Of a stretch of DNA of 64,000 bases, positions 12,993 to 23,409 are shown in pieces. The stretch covers positions 1 to 64,000 of the forward strand of contig NGBS01000325.1 in the NCBI GenBank assembly GCA_002245135.1. The letters are read 5' to 3'. Both the position numbers and the translations under genes were made by a program. Each line of letters starts with the position of its first letter. The first letter of the stretch is position 1. The notes beneath the pieces were generated by a model. That model made no database searches. It was given only the letters and a program-made list of their open reading frames with translations, and was not told the origin of the DNA. Source of the DNA: Proteromonas lacertae. Taxonomy: Eukaryota; Sar; Bigyra; Opalinata; Proteromonadidae.

Positions 12993-14645
12993 TTAACAAA
13001 AAATCTGAGAACTCAATCTTCTCCTTGCAAACACTGTTTTAGGATCGCAATCTGCACTGAACATCTCATATCCACCCCAATTCATTGTATTCATAAACTT
13101 TGCTAAATCTTCACCATTATTAATAAAATCATAATCATTTTCACAACCATCAGAATAAGAATTGTCTTTATATATTTCATTTAAATATTCCACTACGTTT
13201 TTTGCTGTAACTGCTACACCCCATGGTATTTCATGATTGAATAATAATGAATCAGATAAGCAAAGATCTTCAATTCCTAAATAATTCTTCTTTATAAGAT
13301 CAGTATTATCTTTTATTTTGTCTAAATAAAACAATTTATCAAGTTGGTTATTCTCTTCGAATTTTTCTTTTAATTTAGGAGTGTATTTATTTAAATAAAT
13401 CATATATCCTTTTTTAGCATAATAATATAATTCATATATATAACTTGACGAATGGAAATTCCAATTATATATATTGATACTACACATTAATGATAAATGA
13501 GTTCGTGGAGTACAATAGATATCTTCACCATCGTATAATAATTTGGCACAATCAATTGGATATAGATATAAAAGAGATTCAAATGTTAAAAATCTATTAT
13601 TAATTATATATATATATATACGGTTTACATATGATATTAATTCTTCTATAATTATCTGATATAATTGAAATGATGGAATTTGATTGGAGAATTTCAAATT
13701 GACATGAATTCTTTTTACAGAATGTTGTTATGTATAATATTAAGTATTTAATCTTCTCTCTACAATATAATAAATATAAACAAAATAGTAAATATATATA
13801 CTTTGCTTTAACAAGATTCAAGCCAAATAAATAAAAATCAATAGAACTATTTGTCTGGTTAAAATAAAAATTCGCTAATTTTAATCCTTTATATTTTGTT
13901 GGATTTTCTACACCTATTAAACAGTTATAGACTGAATCACCCATTACGCATATATTATCCCAACTCAACTCAGTAAACATGGAATCTGAATATAAATTGA
14001 AATGTTTATAAAATGTTTCATTTACTGATATTGGAAGGATATTAGGACGTTTCATATCTTCATATAACAGCTTGTTTTCTTTGCCAATGCTCCATTTGGT
14101 GTTCATTTTGAAATAATCAACATACAGCGATATTGGAATAACTAATGGCTGTATATTGTGCTGATTCAATAAATGCGAGTTTGAATGTAGACTAGTCTGA
14201 TACATTTGTTCCAATATTAGATCTCTTTTTGTCAGATCATTTACTAACTCTTTAAAATCTTCATAATTCTCCATCTCTTCGTATATCTTGAAGTAAGTGA
14301 TAATAGAATTTACTCTAGATTCTGATTCTGAGTTCTTTGATTTTGAAGAATAATTATTACTAAAATTGTTCTTCCCAGAACAAGGAGAAAACCTATAAAA
14401 CAACAAATTCATCAGAATAAATAGATATACATAGATGACTCTTCATCACTGTCATCACTTCCTTGGCTCTGCCTAACATGTTGTTTTTCTTTCTTAAATG
14501 TGTTTTTCAGAGGTTTTGTGGCGTTCCTATAAGGTACAGAGTAATTCATATCTTACTTGGCAAATTCATCGTTATTTTTAATCAGTACATTTCTAATAAA
14601 TTTTGTTTCTTGTCCTAGAGTTTTTGTAATCTTTCCTACCAGCAT
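12993..14645 (-). CDS. Nucleotidyltransferase-like protein of unknown role
   Basis: Four or more exons join cleanly. The first is MLVGKITKTLGQETKF, then an acidic Ser-rich linker, then a globular part. It contains LSWDNICVMGDSVYNCLIG followed by SSIDFYLFGL, a strand-turn pattern like the 'GGSV...sDiDlFlyG' of nucleotidyltransferase-fold proteins. Later come YPIDCAKLLYDGEDIYCTPR and YIYELYYYAKKGYMIYL, which fit an uncharacterised family found with ankyrin-type proteins in protists, fungi and large DNA viruses. The second metal-binding Asp of the fold is not obvious, so activity is uncertain. Introns lie at about 14530-14559, 14394-14432, 13761-13800 and 13596-13621. The start ATG at 14645 was chosen because it begins the open frame of the first exon. 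Confidence 0.55.
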
Positions 14646-14844
14646 TTAAATTAAAAACACTATTTTTAAGAATATTGGGTTATTATTTTTGGATAAAATA
14701 GGGGATTTTATGGGATGGATTTTAAAACACAAGTTTTTCTTCATTAACACAATTTAGTAGTTTATAAAATTAAATAAACATTACATAATCGTTGATCAAA
14801 TGTATGAAGTGATTATTTTATTTAATATACTACAGAACAAAAAA

Positions 14845-16620
14845 TCAACATTCAACAATTCTTTTGTTTATTCTTATTATTCCAATTGATGAAAATTTAT
14901 CTAATAATGATTTTAATTCATATTCACTAATATTCTCTCTCGCAGTTATTGATAATTCTTCTAAACCATAGAAAATTCATTGTTTTCTTTCATCAACTTT
15001 AATTCACTTTCATTTAATTCATTTCCATCTAAATAAATCTCTCTCAATATTCTGAAATCTTTTAATCTTTCTATTAACATTTTCAATCCTTTCTCACTCA
15101 TTCCTATATCTATACACATGATAAATATCAATTTATTTATAAAATACTTGAAAGATTTAATGATGATGATCAACATACTTATCTAAATACTTACATATAA
15201 TCTCCATTCCTTCATCTCCAATACAGTTGTATGATAAATAATCTACTAACTCTTTTAATCCTTCATAACTAATATTATTGTTTGATATATTTAGTGTTGT
15301 AAATACAATCTGTTTAATAAGTTCAATATGAGAATCATTAATTTTTAAATCTATTTCATTATAAATTTATGCTCTTATACTAGAAAAATCAAAATGATAT
15401 TTCCATTTTCTTTCTTTTTGAATACAATAACACAAATAATATTCCATTTTTTTATTTGTCCATGATGAACAAAATGCACTGTCTTAATCCTTCCATATTA
15501 CAATTATTATCATTCAGATATATTTTTTCACATTTTATAACTTCACCTATCCCATTTGCTATTAATATAACACTTTCATCATCTATTGAAATATTGCTTA
15601 AGTTTATTTCTAACCTAGATGATAATAACTTCAATTTATTCTTCATGAATTTAAATCCATTATTACCAATTGGATTATCTATTTAACAATATATAACATA
15701 CAATTATAAATATACCATCAAATATTCTATTCCTTCTGAATCTATATTATTGTCACTTATATCCAGTTCTTTGGTCTTTGCATTAATATTCTTTAAACTA
15801 TCAACTAAATATTTCAAACCAATAGAAGATAATCCCATTTCTATTACATATTATATATGTGTTTTCTCTGTAATGCATATTCATCTAATAATTCATTTGT
15901 ATCATCCAAATGACTCTTATAATCATCATACAACTTTATTAAACCATTCTTCCATTTCCCAGGATCTATTGTTGTTACTAATCTTTCTATATCACTGATT
16001 AAGTAACATAAAGTATTTGTTAATTCTTTTCTTTTCTTTATACTTTCACTCAAGTTTCGTATCTTTATTTCATAATCAGTTATTGTCTTTTCTTGATCAC
16101 TAGCTAATTTTATATTTCCATTGAATTCTCGTAGTTGATGTTGTAATACTTTTCTAGCCCGTTCTACTTCACTGAGCTGTTGATAATTCTTCGATCTTTT
16201 CATCTCTTAATCTTTTATCACTTTCAATTTCATCTTTTGCATTTTGTAATAATCGTTCTAATCACTTTTATTATTGTTCACATTTATGTTCACTTCCTAA
16301 TAATTGTTTTTGTGTATCTTGTACTGTTTTTCTCATTATTGCTAATTCACCTTTTGCTTTCACTAGAGTATCTCTACTCTTGATTTGTTCATTGGCAATC
16401 TTGGAATTTAATTCTGTAACTACTTTGTCTTGATGACTTTCTGAATCTTCTAATATACCTTCATATTCACTTTGTAAATTCCTATTTAAAAATAATATTA
16501 TATATGTATATATATAAATTCTTCCATTTCTTTCTTTGTTCCTTTATGTGCTTTTGCTCTTTCTGCAAGTGCATTTAATAACGATTGTTTCTCTAAGTAA
16601 TGATCTTTTTGACCAAGCTT
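14845..16620 (-). CDS. Coiled-coil plus leucine-rich-repeat protein (LRR gene A)
   Basis: On the minus strand a long coiled coil comes first (DHYLEKQSLLNALAERAKAH, then SEYEGILEDSESHQDKVV, then VERARKVLQHQLREFNG). It is followed by ribonuclease-inhibitor-type LRRs such as LDISDNNIDSEGIEYLM, NLSNISIDDESVILIANGIG and TLNISNNNISYEGLKELVDY. A frame shift near 16265 interrupts the coil, and several small introns are needed; one removes the apparent stop at 15368-15370. No start codon is visible before the hairpin at 16605-16656, so the 5' end seems lost. Its last 200 bp of LRR-coding sequence is almost identical to LRR gene B. LRRs of this type bind proteins; a sensing role is inference. Confidence 0.55.
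15229..15430 (-). repeat. LRR segment nearly identical to 23869-24069
   Basis: About 200 bp match the segment at 23869-24069 with only a few differences, intron included. Shorter matching blocks lie upstream (about 15040-15175 against 23640-23775). Both copies have the same orientation, 8.6 kb apart, which points to recent duplication or gene conversion. Confidence 0.85.
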
Positions 16621-16656
16621 TTATGTAATTGATTTGTATGAAAGCTTGTCAAAAAG
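16605..16656. repeat. Inverted repeat (hairpin) between LRR gene A and the first NTPase gene
   Basis: The left arm 16605-16621 (CTTTTTGACCAAGCTTT) pairs with the right arm 16641-16656 (AAAGCTTGTCAAAAAG) with one unpaired base and a 19-nt loop. It lies where the coiled-coil frame of LRR gene A loses its 5' end and 90 bp before the ATG of the NTPase gene. Confidence 0.75.
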
Positions 16657-16743
16657 CTTGAAAATTTTAATGATTATAACTATACGTTTCATTTGATTAT
16701 TAAAACATTTGAAAAGTATAGTTATTGCATTTCTTTTATTTTG

Positions 16744-18195
16744 ATGAGTTTTGATTATGGAATAAGTTATTCTGATATCAACAAGTTGAAGTTGGAAAGA
16801 GTTAAAAATATTGTAGGAGGAGTGTATTATTTTAAGTATTGTCCTTCTTCTGATGATTCTACTGATAAATCTACTGATGATTTTATGATCTTAGTAAGAG
16901 GTTGCTATGCTAATATTTTTAACGATATTAAAGGTGTAATTAAAAAGAATCAAAATAAAGGCAAGAATAAAAATGAAGGAAAAGATTTTCAGAATTGCTT
17001 TTTAATTTACGGCAATCAAGGTTTAGGAAAGACTACATTATGCTGTTTTTTGGCTTATTGTCTTAATAATGACAGTTATTTTGATGAATATAACATAATT
17101 GTGTTTGGAGAGAAAGAGACAGAAAAATGTTATTATAGATTGTCAAATACTCATAAATTCCTTACAAGAAATAAAGAAATACCCGATTTAAAGGGTAAAA
17201 CAATAGTTATATGCGATAATGAAGTGATCCATGAAGATGATTTCAGTGATGATGATATAATAATCATGCTTAGTGCTCCAAAAGCAGATAAATACAAAAT
17301 CATGGCAAATAAAAGATGTACCATTCAATACAACATACCTCAGTTCACTAGAGAAGAATTAGAGATGATATTTAATCGAAGCAAAATAAGTAATAATAGT
17401 AAAGAAATAAAAATCAAAAATGCACTTGTGTATGGTGACTTTACAGTTGGTTATTCGTCAGAAAAAATAGGTGATTATTTTGGTAATAATATTATAGAAT
17501 CTACAAAGAAATTACCATTATATATTCCACCTGATTATGAACAGAAGTTATTTGTATATGATACAAATGAATTTAATATAATACCTGACACATTGAGATA
17601 TATATCAACAGAAATAGAACAATATATATTGAGTCATTATTTTTTTGATAGTAAGGATTATAAATTATTATATGAAGTATTTGAAGGTGAAACGTTGAAT
17701 AATAAAGATCCACTGATATTCGAAAGAATGTGTCATATTATATTCGAAGATAATGGTTACAAGGCAAATGGTATAGAATCTCCAGCTAATCTACCTGAAT
17801 ATAGATTAACTTATATCGACATTGATAGATTTATTGATTATCTTAATGAGGATGAGAATAATAGAATTGGTAAGTGTAGAATTAACAACTGTAGAGTTAA
17901 TAATGTAGAACTTGAAACTGGTGTTATATATATTATAAATGGCAATTCATTAGATATAAAAAAAGGAATAGTAAAAGACTATGAAATAACTGTTAACGAT
18001 GTAACAAAGAGTTCTACTAGAATTAAAGATTGTGTAATTACCGGATTAACAATACCAAATGCAAAGATAGAAGGTGATAGAATTAGTGGATTAATAGAAG
18101 ATGGTTTTATTTCTGAAGGATTTATATTTGATGGTATTTATGTGGATTTTGGAAGAATAATTAATTTTGCCAGCAATAGATTCATGTATTATTAA
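16744..18195 (+). CDS. Crinkler/RHS-like P-loop NTPase with repeat-like tail
   Basis: The ATG at 16744 (MSFDYGISYSDINKL) is the likely start; an in-frame ATG at 16693 is less likely. MILVRGCYANIFNDI precedes Walker A (YGNQGLGKTT, codons from 17008). Walker B is probably KTIVICDNEV. MLSAPKADKYK follows, the 'S-P-x4-Y-K' signature that follows Walker B in Crinkler and trypanosome RHS NTPases. The same three elements occur in the NTPase at 20.2 kb. The last 110 residues (CRINNCRVNNVELETG, KDCVITGLTIPNAKIEG) resemble a beta-helix or pentapeptide-like stack. A one-base shift at about 18175 would extend it into DSCIINKYSITGLQ and the next exons. The substrate is unknown. Confidence 0.6.
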   Translation: MSFDYGISYSDINKLKLERVKNIVGGVYYFKYCPSSDDSTDKSTDDFMILVRGCYANIFNDIKGVIKKNQNKGKNKNEGKDFQNCFLIYGNQGLGKTTLCCFLAYCLNNDSYFDEYNIIVFGEKETEKCYYRLSNTHKFLTRNKEIPDLKGKTIVICDNEVIHEDDFSDDDIIIMLSAPKADKYKIMANKRCTIQYNIPQFTREELEMIFNRSKISNNSKEIKIKNALVYGDFTVGYSSEKIGDYFGNNIIESTKKLPLYIPPDYEQKLFVYDTNEFNIIPDTLRYISTEIEQYILSHYFFDSKDYKLLYEVFEGETLNNKDPLIFERMCHIIFEDNGYKANGIESPANLPEYRLTYIDIDRFIDYLNEDENNRIGKCRINNCRVNNVELETGVIYIINGNSLDIKKGIVKDYEITVNDVTKSSTRIKDCVITGLTIPNAKIEGDRISGLIEDGFISEGFIFDGIYVDFGRIINFASNRFMYY

Positions 18196-18204
18196 CAAAT
18201 ACAG

Positions 18205-19440
18205 TATTACTGGATTACAAATGACAATTTCTAATAATTATCCAACTAAGAATACTGTGATAGCATTTCTAAATGTATATATTATTATTATTATTGTATA
18301 GATGTTATATAGCTATCATAAATCATATATAATCAGTAATTTGAAAAGACTAAATGAATATATGAGTAATAATGAAAATGATAAAGATATTCTTGCAAAT
18401 GCGTTATATGATAATGGTTATATCCCAAAGAATAAAAAAGAAGAGTTGATAAAAAATATGGATAGATCAAAGAGAATAATTTGTGAGAGTTATGTATATT
18501 ATTAATATTTTTATATATAATTATATAGTTTTTGATTAATGAACTTTATTATAGAGGGTATTTTGACATAGTTGAAAGATATGATGAATTTAAAAATAAA
18601 TATTTAGATACTAGTGAGAAGAAAACCTTTACAAAATTAATAAATGATGATGTAGAATTAGAAGAAATGGAAATATATAAGAAAGAGTTAGAAGAATTAG
18701 TAGAAGAAAATAGAACATTAGAAACTACTAATACACCAAAGAAAAGAAAACATGAAAATGATAATTCATTAAATGGTAGTGATTCATCAAATGAATTATT
18801 AGAAGAAAATAAAATATTAGAAACTACTAATACACCAAAGAAAAGAAAACTTGAAAATGATAATTCATTAAATGTTGCATCGACTGAAAATGAATTTATA
18901 AATAGTGAAGAATTAACTGATGATGATATGAATATGGAAAATGAATTATCCGAAGAAAATAAAGCATTAGCATCTGAAATTTCGAAATTAGAAAATGAAT
19001 TAAAAAATATTGTTCAACAAATAGAAATATTACAACTTGAAAAGAGAAATGATGAAGTCGAAGTTGACATAAAAGATGAACAAATATTACATGACTTAGA
19101 AGATTATTTGATTGATATAATATACCATGATAAGAAGAATGATCAAGATAAAAAAGCTATGAAGAATGATATTATTGATGTATATTATTGTATTATTATT
19201 ATTATTATAGTCAATTAAAGAAGAAATCAATTCAGATATTAATAACGAAGTTATTATTAATCAATTAGATAAATGTAATCCAATATTCAATATTGTATTT
19301 GTTGCATACAATCAGAATGAAGTAACATCATCACTTGAAGAAGGTGATACTGGTTTTGGACATTATGGAGTATTCCAAGATAAAATAATTGAAGAAATGA
19401 AGAAAACTTACATATGGGATGAAATGAAATCAACTGGCTA
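18205..19440 (+). CDS. Nuclear-signal-bearing coiled-coil protein or linker segment
   Basis: After a small intron (about 18274-18301) the frame runs MLYSYHKSYIISNLKRLNEY, then through an intron at 18493-18528 into a helical segment and a Glu-rich coiled coil. Inside it lies a 33-residue repeat twice, each with a PKKRK basic cluster. After another intron (about 19181-19210) it continues NPIFNIVFVAYNQNE and meets a TAG at 19438-19440. No ATG with good context separates it from the NTPase upstream, and the region downstream resumes in another frame, so it may be the middle of one large protein with both NTPases. No catalytic domain is visible in this part. Confidence 0.45.
18703..18874 (+). repeat. 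Tandem 99-bp coding repeat with nuclear localisation motif
   Basis: Two copies start at 18703 and 18802, each about 73 bp of near-identical sequence, with period 99 bp in frame. Each encodes LETTNTPKKRK followed by ENDNSLN. PKKRK equals the core of the classical monopartite nuclear signal. The preserved reading frame suggests the duplication is tolerated or useful. Confidence 0.85.
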
Positions 19441-19444
19441 GAGG

Positions 19445-22400
19445 AAATGAACAAAAAAATAAATCACAAAAATTAATAATGTCAATAAAATCTAAAAGAT
19501 TAAGATTTTCAGCCTATAATATGAGTTCTGATGAATTAAATAAATATTTAATAAATGAAAGAATGTAGAAACATTACATCAAAAGAATGAAGAACCATTA
19601 CATATAGTTATTAGTGATAATAAATCTATAGATTTAGAAGTTACAGGATATTCAAATCCTTCAATAAATATAATACGTTATGAAGTTGAAGAAGAAAAGA
19701 TAAAACATGATTATAGAATATGTGAAACGATAATAAAAAAAGCAAAAGAACAACCTGTAATTGAAGATCATTCCAATGAATCTCTAGTTGAAAAGAAATC
19801 AAAAATCATTAAAGAATGGAAAAAACTTAACGAGAGTTTAGTATTTGATGAAGAAAAACTAGTAGTAAAATTATTAAATACATTTCAAAAAGACTTTGAA
19901 CATAATACAATTACTGAAGAAAAGATAAACGAAACAGATAAAAATAATATAGAATCAGCAAGAAATATTTTTGAAATTATAAAGAGTGATTTAAGTACTT
20001 ATAGTAAACATCGAGAAAGTATATATATATATATATTAATTATATAAATAATAGTTACAAACTCTTTATGTAAAGTATTTGGAGATTCAAGTCCAGAATA
20101 CAATGATAGTGATAGAACTATAAAAATTTATTGTGATATATATCAATATCCTAATAGAATTGTTTATGTTAGAGGTGTTTATAAAGATATATGGAATAAA
20201 TTGAAATATTTAATTTTCTGTTATAAACAGCATAAAGAAAAAGTAATAGAAAATATTAAACAACTGTGTATAATTATGGGTTATAATCCTGAAGGGATAA
20301 GTGATGATTACGCAAAAAAAATTCATAATTCTTATAAAAATAATAAGTTATATGACAGTCCTACGAGAGTTTTGTTGAGAGGAAATCCAGGTTGTGGAAA
20401 AACTTCATTTGTTATCTATATATTAATAAAAATTATAGAATTAAATGAAATATTGAAAGGCAATAAGATTACTGTATGTGTTCTTAAAGCAAAAACATAA
20501 GATGATAAAATAGTTTGTGACAAATACTATTTAGAGAGAAAAAAAATAGAATGTGATAGTCAAACAAAATCCTTTGATATTGTGATATGTGATTCTTATG
20601 ATGTCGGAAAGGATGATCCTAAAGGTAAAATATACTTATATGTCACTTCACCAGATTATAAAAATTATAAATCATTAACAGAAAAAACTGATGCTGATCA
20701 TAGAAAATATTATTTTATGGATGCATTTAGTAAAGATGAAATTGTAGAATGGGAAGAAAAATGTTTACCTCCTGATTTGGTAAATATAGCAAAAGGGTTT
20801 AATAGTAGATATGGAAATGTTCCAAGACATATCTATTATGCTTCAATATATAGTGTTTGTTATGATAAAGATTATTGGGATAAAATATATTCAAAAAGTA
20901 TAAAAAGAATCGTTGGTAAACTTGGTTATATGAAATTTATAAGGACATATTTATATCCGTGTGAATCAAATGAAAATAAAGATAAAATATCCAATAGAAC
21001 AACCACATTTGATAGTACATTATCTCATTTTATAGTGAAGTATTCTATTCCATTTAAAGATCCAAAAACCAAATGTTATGATAGAATTAATGAACATGAA
21101 ATGGAATTTATATCAGATGAAGTATTTGATTATATTTATGATTGTGTTAAACACAAAGCAAATAATAGTGATGTAGAGATAATTCAGATGCAATTTGAAA
21201 AGTTATATAAAGATGATGTAAAAAATGAGTTTATGTTATATTTATTTAAAGAGTTAGTATGGTACAATTGTTTGTATCATGGTAATAAGATAACTCTTAA
21301 AGATGATAATAGTCCAATAGTTGAAGAGATAAATGAAACTGAATTAAAACCGTTTATATATATGTTTGATGGAGATATCTATTGTAGTAATGATAATAAA
21401 TACTGTTTGGTTCATTTAGCAACTCTAGAGAATAGAGAAATGATTTACTTATTGAATAACTGTTTTATACATGTAATAAATGATCAGCGAGAAATATTGG
21501 ATTGTGATGATCAAATAAAGGAATGTATATGTGGATTGCAAGAAAGAATGTGTTTTAAAAGAATGTATTATATTACAGTATCCAATGATAAATCACCTGA
21601 ATCTCCATCTCAATCATCACCTTTTATATCAAAAGTTTTAGTTTCACATTATATAGGTGATAGACAATTTAAAAATGCAAAAATTACATATAGTAAATCA
21701 ATACTTAAAAATTTAGTATACGGAAGTGATTTCAAAATTGAAGAATCAGGAGATGTAATTATAACAATTGATTTACAAAAGAATAGTAATACACATAATA
21801 AAAAGAAAGATAGAATAATCAATGAAAGAATATTATCATATTATAATTATCTTCCAACACTACCACAACAGCCAAAATTACAGCCAATTGATGAAAACAG
21901 TATCTACTATAAAACTTCTATTCCTAATGTGGGTGATACATGTGGTTTAGTAAATGAAGGTAGCACTTGCTATATGAACTCAATATTACAATGCTTAGTT
22001 CATATCAAACCATTAAGAGATTATGTAATAGAATTGGAAGTAAATGATGATAATAATGAAATGAAAAACACATTTGTTAAATTATTAAAAGATTTATGGA
22101 CTAAAGATAAGAATAATACAGTAATAAACCCATTAGAAATAAAATCAGCCATAACATGTAATAGTAATTTTGAAGTTGATAAACAACAAGATGCACATGA
22201 ATTTTTAATATTGCTATTGAAATTATTAGAATATAGTTTTGGCATTTCAACTAATAATTCTAATGTAATTAGTGAAGTATTTGAAGTGGAAATGTTGAAT
22301 AGAATTTCTTGTCTTACATGTGGTGAATTGATAGAAAATGAGAGTTTTAAAAATTTTGGTATATCAGTTCCTGTACCTAAAAGAAGAATTGGTGAAAATG

Positions 22401-22939
22401 TTTCAAGTGTTGAGTTAGAAAATTGTTTGTTATTATACTCTTATAGTCTTGTTGATAGATGTTGCTGTAATTGTAATTGTACTGTAACATCAATGAATAC
22501 TACAATATTAAGTAAATTCCCCAAAGTATTAATCATTCATTTAAATCAAACTGATAAATCAAAGAGTGTGAATAGATCTGATGAATTATCCATAACAAAT
22601 GAAAGTATATTATATATATATTCATGAATTACATTTTGAATAGGAGAAAGAAGAATATATGATTTAATTAGTATGACAAGTCATTGGGGTAGTATGGAAT
22701 CTGGTCATTATATTGCAAAATGCAAATCTCCTGATGAAAATAAATGGTATATATTCGATGATGATAAAGTAATGAATGAATGTAATATGATTGATTTATA
22801 TTATTCTCATTTTATTCCATATGTATTGTTCTATCAGTTAAGAGAAGAAGAAACAGGAGAAGGATTAGAATTAGAAGGAGAATTAGAAGGAGAAGGAGAA
22901 GGAGAAGGAGAAGGAGAAGGAAAAGCAACTATCTTCTAA
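19445..22939 (+). CDS. Crinkler/RHS-like NTPase fused to ubiquitin-specific protease
   Basis: A helical N-terminal part (about 19590-20015) leads through a TA-repeat intron into NRIVYVRGVYKDIW. Walker A is RGNPGCGKTS (codons from 20378), the Walker B-like strand is FDIVICDSYD and the family signature is LYVTSPDYKNYK. RYGNVPRHIYY resembles the 'GGvPR' block of Crinkler/RHS NTPases. From 21920 the same frame is a USP peptidase: Cys box GLVNEGSTCYMNSILQCL (Cys codon 21968-21970), QQDAHEF, zinc pairs CLTCGE and CCCNCNC. After an intron (about 22606-22643) comes the His box SGHYIAK with WYIFDDDKV. The protease triad is complete. An in-frame TAA at 20498-20500 interrupts just before Walker B, and a shift near 19570 is also needed. 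The tail is a Glu-Gly repeat. Confidence 0.7.
22886..22922 (+). repeat. Glu-Gly coding microsatellite
   Basis: GGAGAA units are repeated about six times and encode an EGEGEG tail of the USP protein just before its stop at 22937-22939. Confidence 0.85.
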
Positions 22940-22942
22940 TAA

Positions 22943-23335
22943 TAATACTTGTTATTGTTATGCTGATTCGTGTGGTATTGAGAGAAAATTTGGTAGTAAT
23001 ACTTGTTATATGAACTCAACATTACAATGGAATTAACAATAGTGTATGAAAATGATGAAAGTATAAAAATATACAAATTGAAGAATTTAGAGAAGTGTTG
23101 GCTATTGAATTTAGAATAGTAAATAAGATTGATAGTTTGATAAAAAAAGAAAATGGGAAATATATTCATCTTTTATATTACCAGTTATTGAAAAATTTAA
23201 ATACAATACTTCAGTATCAGAAAGTAGTTTTGAGTATAACATATCAATCCTTAAGAATTTAAGAAAATCACTTTTATGGAAAATAGCCTTTTCATATAAA
23301 TTAGTATTTGTGTTAAAAAACATGATTTAAGGCTT
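22943..23335 (+). pseudogene. Relic of a second USP Cys box and following decayed coding sequence
   Basis: Immediately after the USP stop, the bases at 22988-23030 encode FGSNTCYMNSTLQW, which repeats the Cys box of the intact protease (STCYMNSILQC). Further on, fragments such as LTIVYENDESIKIYKLKNL and YNTSVSESSFEYNISILKN are found in changing frames. The rest of the protease domain is absent. It looks like a decayed tandem copy of the same gene type. Confidence 0.6.
23197..23246 (+). repeat. Direct repeat, left copy (right copy at 26690-26738)
   Basis: About 50 bp beginning ACAATACTTCAGTATCAGAA recur at 26690-26738 in the same orientation with few changes. They bracket the pseudokinase-LRR gene, which suggests insertion or duplication of that block. 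Confidence 0.75.
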
Positions 23336-23409
23336 ATATATGAGAATTGATGATAGGTTGTTTTTATTTATGTATCACAAAACTTAATGTAGAAGAAAAT
23401 GTTATATTA

